64,000 bases of DNA from Methylobacterium brachiatum (GTDB lineage Bacteria > Pseudomonadota > Alphaproteobacteria > Rhizobiales > Beijerinckiaceae), in contig NZ_JAJALK010000015.1 in assembly GCF_020523825.1 (NCBI RefSeq), forward strand, positions 1-64,000, read 5' to 3'. Below the pieces are notes generated by a model. That model did no database searches and was not told where the DNA came from. It was given only the letters and a program-made list of their open reading frames with translations. The translations under genes were made by a program, and so were the position numbers. This document shows positions 31,115-40,263 of this stretch, piece by piece (position 1 is the first letter of the stretch; the number at the start of each line of letters is the position of its first letter).

Positions 31115-32056
31115 ATGACGAAGAAAATCGTGTTCCTGGACCGTGAGTCCCTCGACGCGACGGTCCGGCCGTTCAGCTTCCCGCACGAATATGTCGAGCA
31201 CGACTCGACCTGGACGCCGGAGGACACGGTGGCTCGGCTCCAGGGGGCGGAGATCGCGCTGATCAACAAGGTCCCGATGCGGGCCGAGACCCTGAAGCAG
31301 CTCCCCGACCTGAAGCTGATCGCGGTGGCCGCGACCGGCACGGACGTGGTCGACAAGGCCCAGGCCAAGGCCCAGGGCATCACCGTCGTCAACATCCGCA
31401 ACTACGCGTTCAACACCGTGCCCGAGCACGTGGTCGGGCTGATGTTCGCCCTGCGCCGGGCGATCGTGCCTTACGCCAACTCCGTGAAGCGGGGCGATTG
31501 GGCGAAGTCCAAGCAGTTCTGCTACTTCGATTATCCGATCTACGACATCGCGGGCTCGACGCTCGGCATCGTCGGCTACGGGGCGCTCGGCAAGTCGATC
31601 GGCAAGCGCGCCGAGGCGCTGGGCATGAAGGTCCTGGCCTACGACGTGTTCCCGCAGGACGGGCTGGTCGATTTCGAGACGATCCTGACGCAGTCCGATG
31701 TGATCACGCTGCATGTGCCGCTCACCCCCGACACCAAGGGGATGATCGGCGCCGCCGAGCTCAAGCGGATGAAGAAGAACGCCATCCTGATCAACACCGC
31801 CCGGGGCGGGCTGGTGGACGAGGCCGCGCTGCTGGCCGCGCTCAAGGACGGCACCATCGCGGGGGCGGGCTTCGACGTGGTCGCGCAGGAGCCGCCGAAA
31901 GACGGCAACATCCTGTGCGAGGCCGACCTGCCGAACCTGATCGTGACCCCGCACGTCGCCTGGGCCAGCAAGGAGGCGATGCAGATCCTGGCCGACCAGC
32001 TCGTCGACAACGTCGAGGCGTTCGTCGCCGGCAAGCCGCAGAACGTGGTGGAGTAG
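31115..32056 (+). CDS. hprA: Hydroxypyruvate reductase / glycerate dehydrogenase
   Basis: This 313-residue D-isomer-specific 2-hydroxyacid dehydrogenase reduces hydroxypyruvate to glycerate with NAD(P)H. The NAD-binding motif GIVGYGALGKSIG lies at about residues 151-163. The catalytic Arg sits in INTARGGLVDEAAL (about 229), and the catalytic His in TPHVAWAS (about 281). It follows sga by about 100 bases on the same strand, and the two act in sequence in the serine cycle. A long inverted-repeat element fills the gap to mtdA. Confidence 0.95.
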   Translation: MTKKIVFLDRESLDATVRPFSFPHEYVEHDSTWTPEDTVARLQGAEIALINKVPMRAETLKQLPDLKLIAVAATGTDVVDKAQAKAQGITVVNIRNYAFNTVPEHVVGLMFALRRAIVPYANSVKRGDWAKSKQFCYFDYPIYDIAGSTLGIVGYGALGKSIGKRAEALGMKVLAYDVFPQDGLVDFETILTQSDVITLHVPLTPDTKGMIGAAELKRMKKNAILINTARGGLVDEAALLAALKDGTIAGAGFDVVAQEPPKDGNILCEADLPNLIVTPHVAWASKEAMQILADQLVDNVEAFVAGKPQNVVE

Positions 32057-32064
32057 GGCTCGGG

Positions 32065-32244
32065 CTCTCCCTCCCCCCTCTGTGGGGGAGGGTGGCCCCC
32101 GGAGGGGGTCGGGAGAGGGGAGCGACGGCGCCGAAGCGGGCTGCGCCCCTCATGCCGGTCGCGCCTCTTCCGGAAGCCGGGTTCCCCTCTCCCGACCCCT
32201 TGCTGACGCAGGGGCCACCCTCCCCCGCAGAGGGGGGAGGGAGA
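32065..32244. repeat. Long GC-rich inverted-repeat element, copy 1 (hprA-mtdA gap)
   Basis: The two ends of this element, about 60 bases each, are nearly exact reverse complements built from CCCTCCCCCCTCTG, GGGGGAGGGTGGCCCC and GGTCGGGAGAGGGGA blocks. Each arm contains its own small hairpin. The central 60 bases are unrelated. The same arrangement recurs at 36205-36370. It has no coding potential and is likely a dispersed palindromic element; it may form a large cruciform or mRNA hairpin. Confidence 0.8.
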
Positions 32245-32357
32245 CGCGCGGAGCCGAGTTCTGACATTTAGGCCGTCCGCTCCCCTCGAGATTGGGAACG
32301 GATCGAGAAGACATCACGACGGCGCCTCACAGGCGCGACGGATAAGGTCCAAAAAGC

Positions 32358-33221
32358 ATGACAAAGAAGCTGCTGTTCCTGTTCGACACCGATGCCGTGC
32401 CGAACGTGTTCGACACGGTCGTCGGCTACGATGGCGGTGCCGACCACATCACCGGCTACGGCGGCGTGAATCCGGACAATGTCGGCGCGCTGGTCGATGG
32501 CACGATCTACACCCGCGGCGGCTCCGAGAAGAAGTCGACGGCGATCTTCGTCGGCGGCGGCAGCATGGCGGCCGGCGAGGAGCTGTTCACCGCCGTCAAG
32601 AAGCGCTTCTTCGGCCCGTTCCGGGTCTCGGTCATGCTCGATTCCAACGGCTCCAACACCACGGCAGCCGCCGGCGTCGCCCTTGTGGCCAAGGCCGCCG
32701 GCTCGCTTCAGGGCAAGACGGCCGTCGTGCTGGCGGGCACCGGCCCGGTCGGCATGCGCTCGGCCGCGCTGCTCGCCGGCGAGGGCGCCGAGGTGACGAT
32801 CGCGGGCCGCGCCCTCGACAAGACCCAGGCCGCCGCCGACGCGATCAATGCGCGCTTCAAGGTCAACGTGAAGGCCGCCGCGACGCCGGACGAGGCCTCC
32901 CGCATCGCCCTGGTGAAGGGCAAGAACCTCATTTTCACGGCCGGTGCCATCGGGGTCGAGCTGCTGCCCGAGGCCGCCTGGGCCCAGGATCCGGCGGTCG
33001 AGATCGTCGCCGACTACAATGCCCAGCCCCCGACCGGGATCGGCGGCATCGAGGTGATGGACAAGGGCAAGGACCGTAACGGCAAGAAGGCGTTCGGGGC
33101 GCTCGGCATCGGCGGCCTGAAGCTCAAGCTGCACCGGGCCTGCGTCGGCCAGCTCTTCGAGAGCACCGAGCAGGTGCTCGATGCCGAGGAGATCTACGCG
33201 CTCGCCAAGTCGATGGCCTGA
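32358..33221 (+). CDS. mtdA: NADP-dependent methylene-H4F/methylene-H4MPT dehydrogenase
   Basis: This 287-residue enzyme interconverts methylene- and methenyl-tetrahydrofolate (or -methanopterin) with NADP. It links C1 oxidation to the serine cycle. The N-terminus LLFLFDTDAVPNVFDTVVGYDGGADHI matches MtdA, and the NADP-binding motif VVLAGTGPVGMRSAALLAGEGAEV lies at about residues 121-144. The gene is followed by fch after ten bases, with AGGAGG directly at its stop codon. Only methylotrophs of this type carry mtdA, so it is a strong taxonomic marker. Confidence 0.96.
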   Translation: MTKKLLFLFDTDAVPNVFDTVVGYDGGADHITGYGGVNPDNVGALVDGTIYTRGGSEKKSTAIFVGGGSMAAGEELFTAVKKRFFGPFRVSVMLDSNGSNTTAAAGVALVAKAAGSLQGKTAVVLAGTGPVGMRSAALLAGEGAEVTIAGRALDKTQAAADAINARFKVNVKAAATPDEASRIALVKGKNLIFTAGAIGVELLPEAAWAQDPAVEIVADYNAQPPTGIGGIEVMDKGKDRNGKKAFGALGIGGLKLKLHRACVGQLFESTEQVLDAEEIYALAKSMA

Positions 33222-33231
33222 GGAGGCGCCG

Positions 33232-33873
33232 GTGACCGACACGCGTCCCCCCGAGACCGACAGCATCGAGACCTTCCTGACGGGGCTGGCGAGCGCCGCC
33301 CCGACCCCCGGCGGCGGCGGCGCGGCGGCGATCTCCGGCGCCATGGGCGCGGCCCTGGTCTCGATGGTCTGCAACCTCACCATCGGCAAGAAGAAGTACG
33401 TGGAGGTCGAGGCCGAGCTGAAGGACGTGCTCGCCCGGTCCGAGGGCCTGCGGGTCGTGCTCACGGGCATGATCGGCGAGGACGTCCAGGCCTTCGACGC
33501 CGTGATGGGCGCCTACGGCCTGCCCAAGGGCACCGACGACGAGAAGGCGGCCCGCGCCACGGCGATCCAGGCGGCGCTGAAGACGGCCACCGACGTGCCG
33601 CTTTCCTGCTGCCGGGCCTGCCGGACGGTGATCGACCTCGCGGCGATCACCGCCGAGAAGGGCAATCTGAACGTCGTCTCCGATGCCGGCGTTGCGGTGC
33701 TCTCAGCCTATGCCGGCCTGCGCAGCGCGGCGCTGAACGTCTACGTCAACGCCAAGGGGATCGAGGACCGGGATTTTGCCGACGAGCGGCTCCAGGAACT
33801 CGAAGGCCTGCTGGCCGAGGCCGGCGCGCTGACCGAGAAGGTCTACGGGGTCGTCAAGGCCAAGGTGAACTGA
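33232..33873 (+). CDS. fch: Methenyltetrahydrofolate cyclohydrolase
   Basis: This 213-residue protein of the formiminotransferase-cyclodeaminase fold interconverts methenyl-H4F and formyl-H4F. Family features are the N-terminal SIETFLTGLASAAPTPGGGGAAA and MVCNLTIGKKKY segments. The start is GTG 33232, with AGGAGG six bases upstream overlapping the mtdA stop region; the frame open to 33181 is inside mtdA. MtdA and Fch act in sequence and are translationally close. A rho-independent terminator follows the gene. Confidence 0.94.
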   Translation: MTDTRPPETDSIETFLTGLASAAPTPGGGGAAAISGAMGAALVSMVCNLTIGKKKYVEVEAELKDVLARSEGLRVVLTGMIGEDVQAFDAVMGAYGLPKGTDDEKAARATAIQAALKTATDVPLSCCRACRTVIDLAAITAEKGNLNVVSDAGVAVLSAYAGLRSAALNVYVNAKGIEDRDFADERLQELEGLLAEAGALTEKVYGVVKAKVN

Positions 33874-33918
33874 ACCGAGCCGCACCCGCCACGGGTGCCG
33901 CAAATGGATCGATAGTCG

Positions 33919-33953
33919 AGGCCGGGTGCATTGGGCGCCCGGCCTTTCTTTTT
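33919..33953 (+). terminator. Rho-independent terminator after fch
   Basis: GGCCGGGTGC (33920-33929) pairs with GCGCCCGGCC (33935-33944), with one G-T wobble, around a small loop, and is followed by TTTCTTTTT. It probably ends the sga-hprA-mtdA-fch transcript. Confidence 0.8.
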
Positions 33954-34035
33954 GCCGAAATGCTGCGGTGCAATAGTGGCGCCGACGTGTTTTGCATCCG
34001 CGAAAAAGGCCGCCTGAACCGGCGGATCAAAAAAT

Positions 34036-34066
34036 TTGACGGGCGTAATCTTCCCACTCAACTAAA
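34036..34066 (+). promoter_or_regulatory. Possible sigma-70 promoter for mtkA
   Basis: TTGACG (34036-34041) could serve as a -35 box, followed after 18 bases by AACTAA (34060-34065). The region is AT-rich against its surroundings, lies after the fch terminator and is about 45 bases before the mtkA start. The -10 match is poor, so this is tentative. Confidence 0.35.
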
Positions 34067-34111
34067 GTAGACGGCGACAAACGGCGGCAACGACCGCGGA
34101 GGAGGCGCCGA

Positions 34112-35290
34112 ATGGACGTCCACGAGTACCAAGCCAAGGAGCTGCTTGCGAGCTTCGGTGTGGCGGTCCCGAAGGGCGCCATCGCGTTCAGCCCGGACCA
34201 GGCGGTCTACGCCGCCACCGAGCTCGGCGGCTCGTTCTGGGCCGTGAAGGCGCAGATCCATGCGGGCGCCCGCGGCAAGGCCGGCGGCATCAAGCTGTGC
34301 CGGACCTACAACGAGGTCCGCGACGCCGCCAAGGAGCTGCTGGGCAAGCGCCTCGTCACCCTGCAGACCGGCCCCGAGGGCAAGCCGGTCCAGCGGGTTT
34401 ATGTCGAGACCGCCGACCCGTTCGAGCGCGAGCTCTATCTCGGCTACGTGCTGGACCGGAAAGCCGAGCGCGTGCGCGTCATCGCCAGCCAGCGCGGCGG
34501 CATGGATATCGAGGAGATCGCCGCCAACGAGCCGGAGGCGCTGATCCAGATCGTCGTCGAGCCGGCGGTGGGCCTGCAGCAATTCCAGGCCCGGGAGATC
34601 GCCTTCCAGCTCGGCCTGAACATCAAGCAGGTCTCGGCCGCGGTGAAGACCATCATGAACGCCTACCGGGCGTTCCGCGACTGCGACGGCACGATGCTGG
34701 AGATCAACCCGCTGGTCGTCACCAAGGACGACCGCGTTCTGGCCCTCGATGCCAAGATGAGCTTCGACGACAACGCGATGTTCCGCCGGCCGGGCATCGC
34801 CGACATGCACGACCCGTCGCAGGGCGATCCCCGCGAGGCGCAGGCCGCCGAGCACAACCTCAGCTATATCGGGCTTGAGGGCGAGATCGGCTGCATCGTC
34901 AACGGCGCCGGGCTGGCCATGGCGACCATGGACATGATCAAGCACGCGGGCGGTGAGCCGGCGAATTTCTTGGATGTCGGTGGTGGTGCTTCTCCGGAAC
35001 GCGTCGCGACGGCGTTCCGGCTGGTGCTGTCGGACCGCAACGTGAAGGCGATCCTCGTCAACATCTTCGCCGGCATCAACCGCTGCGACTGGGTCGCCGA
35101 GGGCGTGATCCAGGCTGCCCGGGAGGTGAAGATCGACGTGCCCCTGGTGGTGCGCTTGGCCGGCACGAATGTCGAGGCCGGCCAGAAGATCCTGGCCGAG
35201 AGCGGCCTCGACCTGATCACCGCCGACACCCTGTCGGACGCGGCGCGCAAGGCGGTCGACGCCTGCGACGCCGCCAAGAAGAACCGCTGA
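34112..35290 (+). CDS. mtkA: Malate-CoA ligase (malate thiokinase), beta subunit
   Basis: This 392-residue ATP-grasp protein is homologous to the succinyl-CoA synthetase beta subunit and activates malate to malyl-CoA together with MtkB. Visible are MDVHEYQAKELLASFGVAVPKGA at the start, the nucleotide-binding AQIHAGARGKAGGIK, EINPLVVTKDD and the C-terminal LDVGGGASPERVATAFR and NIFAGINRCDWVAEG segments. The presence of mcl, ppc and the other serine-cycle genes makes malate the substrate instead of succinate. The start has GAGGAGG upstream. Fourteen bases separate it from mtkB. Confidence 0.95.
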   Translation: MDVHEYQAKELLASFGVAVPKGAIAFSPDQAVYAATELGGSFWAVKAQIHAGARGKAGGIKLCRTYNEVRDAAKELLGKRLVTLQTGPEGKPVQRVYVETADPFERELYLGYVLDRKAERVRVIASQRGGMDIEEIAANEPEALIQIVVEPAVGLQQFQAREIAFQLGLNIKQVSAAVKTIMNAYRAFRDCDGTMLEINPLVVTKDDRVLALDAKMSFDDNAMFRRPGIADMHDPSQGDPREAQAAEHNLSYIGLEGEIGCIVNGAGLAMATMDMIKHAGGEPANFLDVGGGASPERVATAFRLVLSDRNVKAILVNIFAGINRCDWVAEGVIQAAREVKIDVPLVVRLAGTNVEAGQKILAESGLDLITADTLSDAARKAVDACDAAKKNR

Positions 35291-35304
35291 GGGGAGACCA
35301 CGCC

Positions 35305-36195
35305 ATGAGCATCCTCATCGACGAGACCACCCCGATCATCGTCCAGGGCATCACGGGCGACAAGGGCACCTTCCACGCCAAGGAGATGCTGGACTACGGC
35401 ACGAACGTCGTGGGCGGCGTCACCCCGGGCAAGGGCGGCCGCACCCATCTCGGCCTGCCGGTGTTCAACACCGTCAAGGAGGCGGTCGCCGCCACGGGGG
35501 CCACCACCTCGATCACCTTCGTGGCGCCGCCGTTTGCGGCGGACGCCATCATGGAGGCGGCCGATGCCGGCCTGCGGCTGGTCTGCTCGATCACCGACGG
35601 CATCCCGGCCCAGGACATGATGCGGGTGAAGCGCTACCTGATGCGCTACCCGCGGGATCGCCGCACCATGGTGGTCGGCCCGAACTGCGCCGGCATCATC
35701 TCGCCCGGCAAGGCGATGCTCGGGATCATGCCCGGCCACATCTACCTCAAGGGCAATGTCGGGGTGATCTCGCGCTCGGGAACCCTGGGCTACGAGGCCG
35801 CCTCGCAGCTCAAGGAGCTCGGCCTCGGGATCTCGACCTCGGTGGGCATCGGCGGCGACCCGATCAACGGCTCGTCCTTCCTCGACCACCTCGCCCTGTT
35901 CGAGACCGATCCGGACACCGACGCGGTGCTGATGATCGGCGAGATCGGCGGCCCGCAGGAAGCCGAGGCCTCGGCCTGGATCCGGGACAACATGTCGAAG
36001 CCGGTGATCGGCTTCGTGGCCGGGCTCACGGCCCCCAAGGGCCGCCGGATGGGCCATGCCGGGGCGATCATCTCGGCGGCCGGCGACAGCGCCGCCGAGA
36101 AGGCCGAGATCATGCGTTCCTACGGCCTGACCGTGGCGCCCGATCCCGGCTCCTTCGGCCAGACCGTCGCCGACGTGCTCGCCCGGGCGGCGTAG
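35305..36195 (+). CDS. mtkB: Malate-CoA ligase, alpha subunit
   Basis: This 296-residue protein is homologous to the succinyl-CoA synthetase alpha subunit. It has the CoA-binding GITGDKGTFHAKEMLDYGTNVVGGVTPGKGG segment near the start, the VGPNCAGIISPG loop and the phosphohistidine site GHAGAIIS (His about residue 250). It forms a complex with MtkA and supplies malyl-CoA to Mcl. It follows mtkA by 14 bases. A long inverted-repeat element lies between it and ppc. Confidence 0.95.
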   Translation: MSILIDETTPIIVQGITGDKGTFHAKEMLDYGTNVVGGVTPGKGGRTHLGLPVFNTVKEAVAATGATTSITFVAPPFAADAIMEAADAGLRLVCSITDGIPAQDMMRVKRYLMRYPRDRRTMVVGPNCAGIISPGKAMLGIMPGHIYLKGNVGVISRSGTLGYEAASQLKELGLGISTSVGIGGDPINGSSFLDHLALFETDPDTDAVLMIGEIGGPQEAEASAWIRDNMSKPVIGFVAGLTAPKGRRMGHAGAIISAAGDSAAEKAEIMRSYGLTVAPDPGSFGQTVADVLARAA

Positions 36196-36204
36196 CTGTC
36201 TCAA

Positions 36205-36370
36205 CCCTCCCCCCTCTGCGGGGGAGGGTGCCCCGCGGATGCGGGGCGGGAGAGGGGCAGCGCGACGCTTCAGGATGCGAGGCCCGTCGCGACCTCTCCG
36301 GCACCGTCGCTCCCCTCTCCCGACCCCTGCTGATGCAGGGGCCACCCTCCCCCGCAAAGGGGGGAGGGGA
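36205..36370. repeat. Long GC-rich inverted-repeat element, copy 2 (mtkB-ppc gap)
   Basis: This element has the same design as that at 32065-32244: terminal arms of about 60 bases (CCCTCCCCCCTCTGCGGGGG-type and its complement) surround an unrelated core. Each arm has a nested hairpin (CCCCGCGGATGCGGGG on the left, CCCCTGCTGATGCAGGGG on the right). The core differs from copy 1. Non-coding. Confidence 0.8.
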
Positions 36371-36414
36371 CATCGCGGCGGCTTCTCTAAAAACGTGCGC
36401 CACGAGGTGGCTCC

Positions 36415-39177
36415 ATGACCCGTACCCTTCACGCATCCCCCGGCCTCGCCGAGGCCAGCGCCTTCGCGCCGCCGGTGATCACCGGCACCTCGGCCGAGCA
36501 GGCCCTCGACATCCTGTTCCAGGCCCTGCTCGACGTCGCCCGCCGGCACGACCCGGATCTCGAGGCGGTGCTGCACGGCACGGCCGACATCTCGCGCTTC
36601 TCGCCGGAGATGCTGGCGCGCGCCCTCCAGGTGCAGGGGATCTGGTTCCACCTGATCTCGATCGCCGAGCAGAACGCCGCGATGCGCCGGCGCCGGCACG
36701 TCGAGCGCACGGAGGGGCGGGCCGCGCTGAGCGGGTCGTTCGCGAAAGTGTTCGCCGAAGCCCGCGCCAAGGGGATCCAGCCGGCGCAGATCCAGGCGCT
36801 GCTCTCCGACCTGCGCATCCGGCCGACGCTCACCGCGCACCCGACCGAGGGCAAGCGGGTGACGGTGCTGGAGAAGTTCCGGCGGATCTACCTCGTGCTG
36901 CGCGAGCTGGAGATGCCGCGCTGGACCGACCGCGAGCGCAACGGGCTCATGAACGAGCTGCGCGATCAGATCGAGCTGGTCTGGATGACCGGCGAGCTAC
37001 ACCTGGAGAAGGCCACCGTCGAGCGGGAGGTCGCCTGGGGGCTGCACTTCTTCGACGAGACCCTGTTCGAGATGCTGCCCGAGACCATGGACACCCTGGA
37101 GGAATCCTTGGCCGAGGCCTATCCGGGCACCTCGTTCAAGGTGCCGCCGTTCTTCCAGTTCGGCTCGTGGATCGGCGGCGACCGGGACGGCAATCCCTAC
37201 GTCACGGCGGCGGTCACCCGGCAGGCCCTGCACCGGAACGCGCTGGCCTCGCTCAACCGCTACCGCGACGGCGTGCACGAGCTCGGCCGGACGCTCTCGC
37301 TCACGGAGCGTGCCCTGCCGCTGCCGGAGACGTTCCGCCAGGAGCTCGACCGGCAGCTCGCCGAGAGCGGTCAGGCCCGGGCCATCGCCCGGCGCAATCC
37401 CGGCGAGCCGTATCGCCAGTATCTCACCTGCGTCCTGCGCAAGCTTGACGCGACCATCGCCCGCAACGAGGGCGAGCACCCGTCCGGGCCCGACTATGCC
37501 AGCGCCGACGGCCTGATCGAGGACCTGCGCACCCTGGAGCGGGGCCTGGAGGACGCCAAGTGCGGCGCGCTCGGCCGCGACCTGGTCCGGCCGGTCCGCC
37601 GCATGGTCGAGATCTTCCGCTTCTCCACGGTCCGGCTCGACCTGCGCGAGAACACCACCCGGACCACCGAGACGCTCCAGGCGCTCTGGCGCCAGCGCAA
37701 CGGCGAGGGCGAGCCCCCGGCGCTGGGCTCGGCGGCCTGGCGGCAATGGATCGACGCCGAGCTGGTCCGGCCCCGGGATCCGGAGCGCTCCTTCGAGAGC
37801 CTGCCCGACGCCGCCCGCGAGACGCTGGCGACCTTCGCGCTGGTGGCCGAGATGCGCGAATGCCTCGACCGGGAGGCGTTCGGCGCCTTCGTCCTGTCGA
37901 TGACCCGGTCGGTGGAGGATATCCTCGGGGCCTACCTGCTCGCCAAGGAGGCCGGCGTGTTCCTCGACGCGGCGGGCCCCGAGATCCGTCCGGAAATCTG
38001 CCCGCTCGCGATCGTGCCCCTATTCGAGACGATCGACGACCTGCGCGCCGCCCCGGCGATCATGCGCGAGCTCCTGGGCGTGCCAGTGGTGCGCCGCTCG
38101 ACCCGCTGGCAGGGCGGGGTGCAGGAGGTGATGATCGGCTATTCCGACTCCAACAAGGATGGCGGCTTCGTCGCCGCCAACTGGGAGCTATACAAGGCGC
38201 AGAGCAAGCTGACCCGGCTCGGCCAGGAGCTCGGCGTCGGCATCGCGTTCTTCCACGGCCGCGGCGGCTCTGTGAGCCGGGGCGGCGTGCCGACCCATCG
38301 GGGCATCATGGCCCAGCCGCCGGGCTCCATCCGCGGCCGGTTCCGCACCACGGAGCAGGGCGAGGTCGTCTCGTTCAAATACGCCAACCGCGGCACCGCC
38401 GCCTATCAGATGGAACTGCTCGCCGCCTCGGTCTTCGAGCACGCCCTGGCGGGCGACGGCGAGCGGGCGAGTGTCGGCCACGACGACGCCCTGGAGGCGC
38501 TCGCCGGCGCCTCGCGGGCCGCCTATGTCCGCCTGCTCCAGACCGATGGCCTGGTCGACTATTTCCAGTCGGCGAGTCCGCTGGACGAGATCGCGCTCCT
38601 GAATATCGGCTCGCGCCCGGCGCGCCGGTTCGGCGCCCGCTCGCTGTCGGACCTGCGGGCGATCCCCTGGGTGTTCGCCTGGTCGCAGAACCGGCACGTG
38701 ATCACCGGCTGGTACGGCGTCGGCTCGGGGCTGGCGAGCTTCCTCGAGGTGCGCGGCCGGGACGGCGAGGCGACCTTGAAGCGGCTGTTCCAGGAGTCGC
38801 GGGTGTTCCGCCTGGTCCTCGACGAGGTCGAGAAGACCCTGATGATGGTCGATCTCGACATCGCCCGCGCCTATGCCGGCCTCGTCCCCGACGCGGGCGT
38901 CCGGGACCGGATCTTCGCGATGATCGAGGCCGAGTACGCGCTGACCCGCGAGATGGTGCTGCGGGTGAGCGGCGGAACCGAGCTGGCCGAGCGCTTCCCG
39001 CTGTTCCGCGACCGGCTGAAGGGGCGGTTGCCGACGATCAACCAGGTCGGGCGCGAGCAGGTCGAGCTGCTGGCCCGCTACCGGGCCGAGACCGACGAGG
39101 ACCGGCGCGAGGCGGTGAAATCCGCCCTGCTCTTGTCGATCAACTGCATCGCGGTCGCCTTCGGCTCGACCGGGTGA
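36415..39177 (+). CDS. ppc: Phosphoenolpyruvate carboxylase
   Basis: This 920-residue cytoplasmic enzyme fixes bicarbonate onto PEP to give oxaloacetate, the carboxylation step of the serine cycle. It has the full set of family motifs: TAHPTEGKR (about residues 140-148, active-site His), GYSDSNKDGG (about 575-584) and FHGRGGSVSRGG (about 612-623). The C-terminus ends in a short variant of the usual QNTG-like tail (AFGSTG). It sits between mtkB and mcl as in M. extorquens. Confidence 0.95.
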   Translation: MTRTLHASPGLAEASAFAPPVITGTSAEQALDILFQALLDVARRHDPDLEAVLHGTADISRFSPEMLARALQVQGIWFHLISIAEQNAAMRRRRHVERTEGRAALSGSFAKVFAEARAKGIQPAQIQALLSDLRIRPTLTAHPTEGKRVTVLEKFRRIYLVLRELEMPRWTDRERNGLMNELRDQIELVWMTGELHLEKATVEREVAWGLHFFDETLFEMLPETMDTLEESLAEAYPGTSFKVPPFFQFGSWIGGDRDGNPYVTAAVTRQALHRNALASLNRYRDGVHELGRTLSLTERALPLPETFRQELDRQLAESGQARAIARRNPGEPYRQYLTCVLRKLDATIARNEGEHPSGPDYASADGLIEDLRTLERGLEDAKCGALGRDLVRPVRRMVEIFRFSTVRLDLRENTTRTTETLQALWRQRNGEGEPPALGSAAWRQWIDAELVRPRDPERSFESLPDAARETLATFALVAEMRECLDREAFGAFVLSMTRSVEDILGAYLLAKEAGVFLDAAGPEIRPEICPLAIVPLFETIDDLRAAPAIMRELLGVPVVRRSTRWQGGVQEVMIGYSDSNKDGGFVAANWELYKAQSKLTRLGQELGVGIAFFHGRGGSVSRGGVPTHRGIMAQPPGSIRGRFRTTEQGEVVSFKYANRGTAAYQMELLAASVFEHALAGDGERASVGHDDALEALAGASRAAYVRLLQTDGLVDYFQSASPLDEIALLNIGSRPARRFGARSLSDLRAIPWVFAWSQNRHVITGWYGVGSGLASFLEVRGRDGEATLKRLFQESRVFRLVLDEVEKTLMMVDLDIARAYAGLVPDAGVRDRIFAMIEAEYALTREMVLRVSGGTELAERFPLFRDRLKGRLPTINQVGREQVELLARYRAETDEDRREAVKSALLLSINCIAVAFGSTG

Positions 39178-39284
39178 GGCGCGCCGCTCTGTCGCCCGCC
39201 GACCCGTGACCCATCTTGTTCCCGGAGGGCGATCCACACGCACCCCGGCGGCATCAGAACCGTTACCAGGAGAGAGAAACACCC

Positions 39285-40256
39285 ATGAGCTTCACCCTGA
39301 TCCAGCAGGCCAAGCCGCGCCTGCACCGCTCCGAACTCGCCGTCCCGGGCTCCAACCCGACCTTCATGGAGAAGTCGGCCCAGTCGGCGGCCGACGTGAT
39401 CTTCCTCGACCTCGAGGATGCGGTCGCGCCCGACGACAAGGAGAAGGCCCGCACCAACATCATCCAGGCGCTCAACGACCTGGATTGGGGCAACAAGACC
39501 ATGATGATCCGCATCAACGGTCTCGACACCCACTACATGTACCGCGACGTGGTCGACATCGTCGAAGCCTGCCCGCGGCTCGACATGGTGCTGATCCCCA
39601 AGGTCGGCGTGCCGGCCGACGTCTACGCCATCGACGTGCTGGTCACCCAGATCGAGCAGGCCAAGAAGCGCGAGAAGCAGATCGGCTTCGAGGTGCTGAT
39701 CGAGACCGCCCTCGGCATGGCCAATGTCGAGGCGATCGCCCAGTCGTCGAAGCGCCTGGAGGCGATGTCCTTCGGCGTGGCCGATTACGCGGCCTCGACT
39801 CGCGCCCGCTCCACGGTCATCGGCGGCGTGAACCCCGACTTCTCGGTGCTCACCGACAAGGACGAGGCCGGCAACCGCCAGACCCATTGGCAGGATCCGT
39901 GGCTGTTCGCCCAGAACCGCATGCTGGTGGCCTGCCGCGCCTACGGCCTGCGCCCGATCGACGGCCCGTTCGGCGACTTCTCGGATCCGGACGGCTACCG
40001 CTCGGCGGCCAAGCGCTGCGCCGCGCTCGGCTTCGAGGGCAAGTGGGCGATCCACCCCTCGCAGATCGACCTCGCCAACGAGGTGTTCACCCCGTCGGAG
40101 GCCGAGGTCACCAAGGCCCGCCGCATCCTGGAGGCCATGCAGGAGGCCGCCAAGGCCGGCCGCGGCGCCGTCTCCCTCGACGGCCGCCTGATCGACATCG
40201 CGTCGATCCGCATGGCCGAGGCGCTGATCGAGAAGGCGGACGCCATGAAGGCGTGA
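39285..40256 (+). CDS. mcl: Malyl-CoA lyase
   Basis: This 323-residue HpcH/HpaI-type TIM-barrel enzyme cleaves malyl-CoA to glyoxylate and acetyl-CoA, closing the serine cycle. It begins SFTLIQQAKPRLHRSELAVPGSNP and has the metal/CoA region FLDLEDAVAPDDKEKAR (about residues 39-55) and EVLIETALGMANVEAI. The ATG 39285 has AGGAGAGAG upstream. The earlier in-frame ATG at 39216 is in leader sequence. It is the last gene of the cluster, followed by a strong hairpin. Confidence 0.95.
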   Translation: MSFTLIQQAKPRLHRSELAVPGSNPTFMEKSAQSAADVIFLDLEDAVAPDDKEKARTNIIQALNDLDWGNKTMMIRINGLDTHYMYRDVVDIVEACPRLDMVLIPKVGVPADVYAIDVLVTQIEQAKKREKQIGFEVLIETALGMANVEAIAQSSKRLEAMSFGVADYAASTRARSTVIGGVNPDFSVLTDKDEAGNRQTHWQDPWLFAQNRMLVACRAYGLRPIDGPFGDFSDPDGYRSAAKRCAALGFEGKWAIHPSQIDLANEVFTPSEAEVTKARRILEAMQEAAKAGRGAVSLDGRLIDIASIRMAEALIEKADAMKA

Positions 40257-40263
40257 GAGGCCT

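Noticed and set aside
32065..36370. GC-rich repeats considered as a CRISPR array or coding segments
   Set aside because: There are only two distant copies built as inverted repeats, with no regular spacers or cas genes and no conserved reading frame.
34864..36840. Long minus-strand frame across mtkAB-ppc
   Set aside because: Shadow of the serine-cycle genes; it also passes through the palindromic repeat without any conserved protein pattern.
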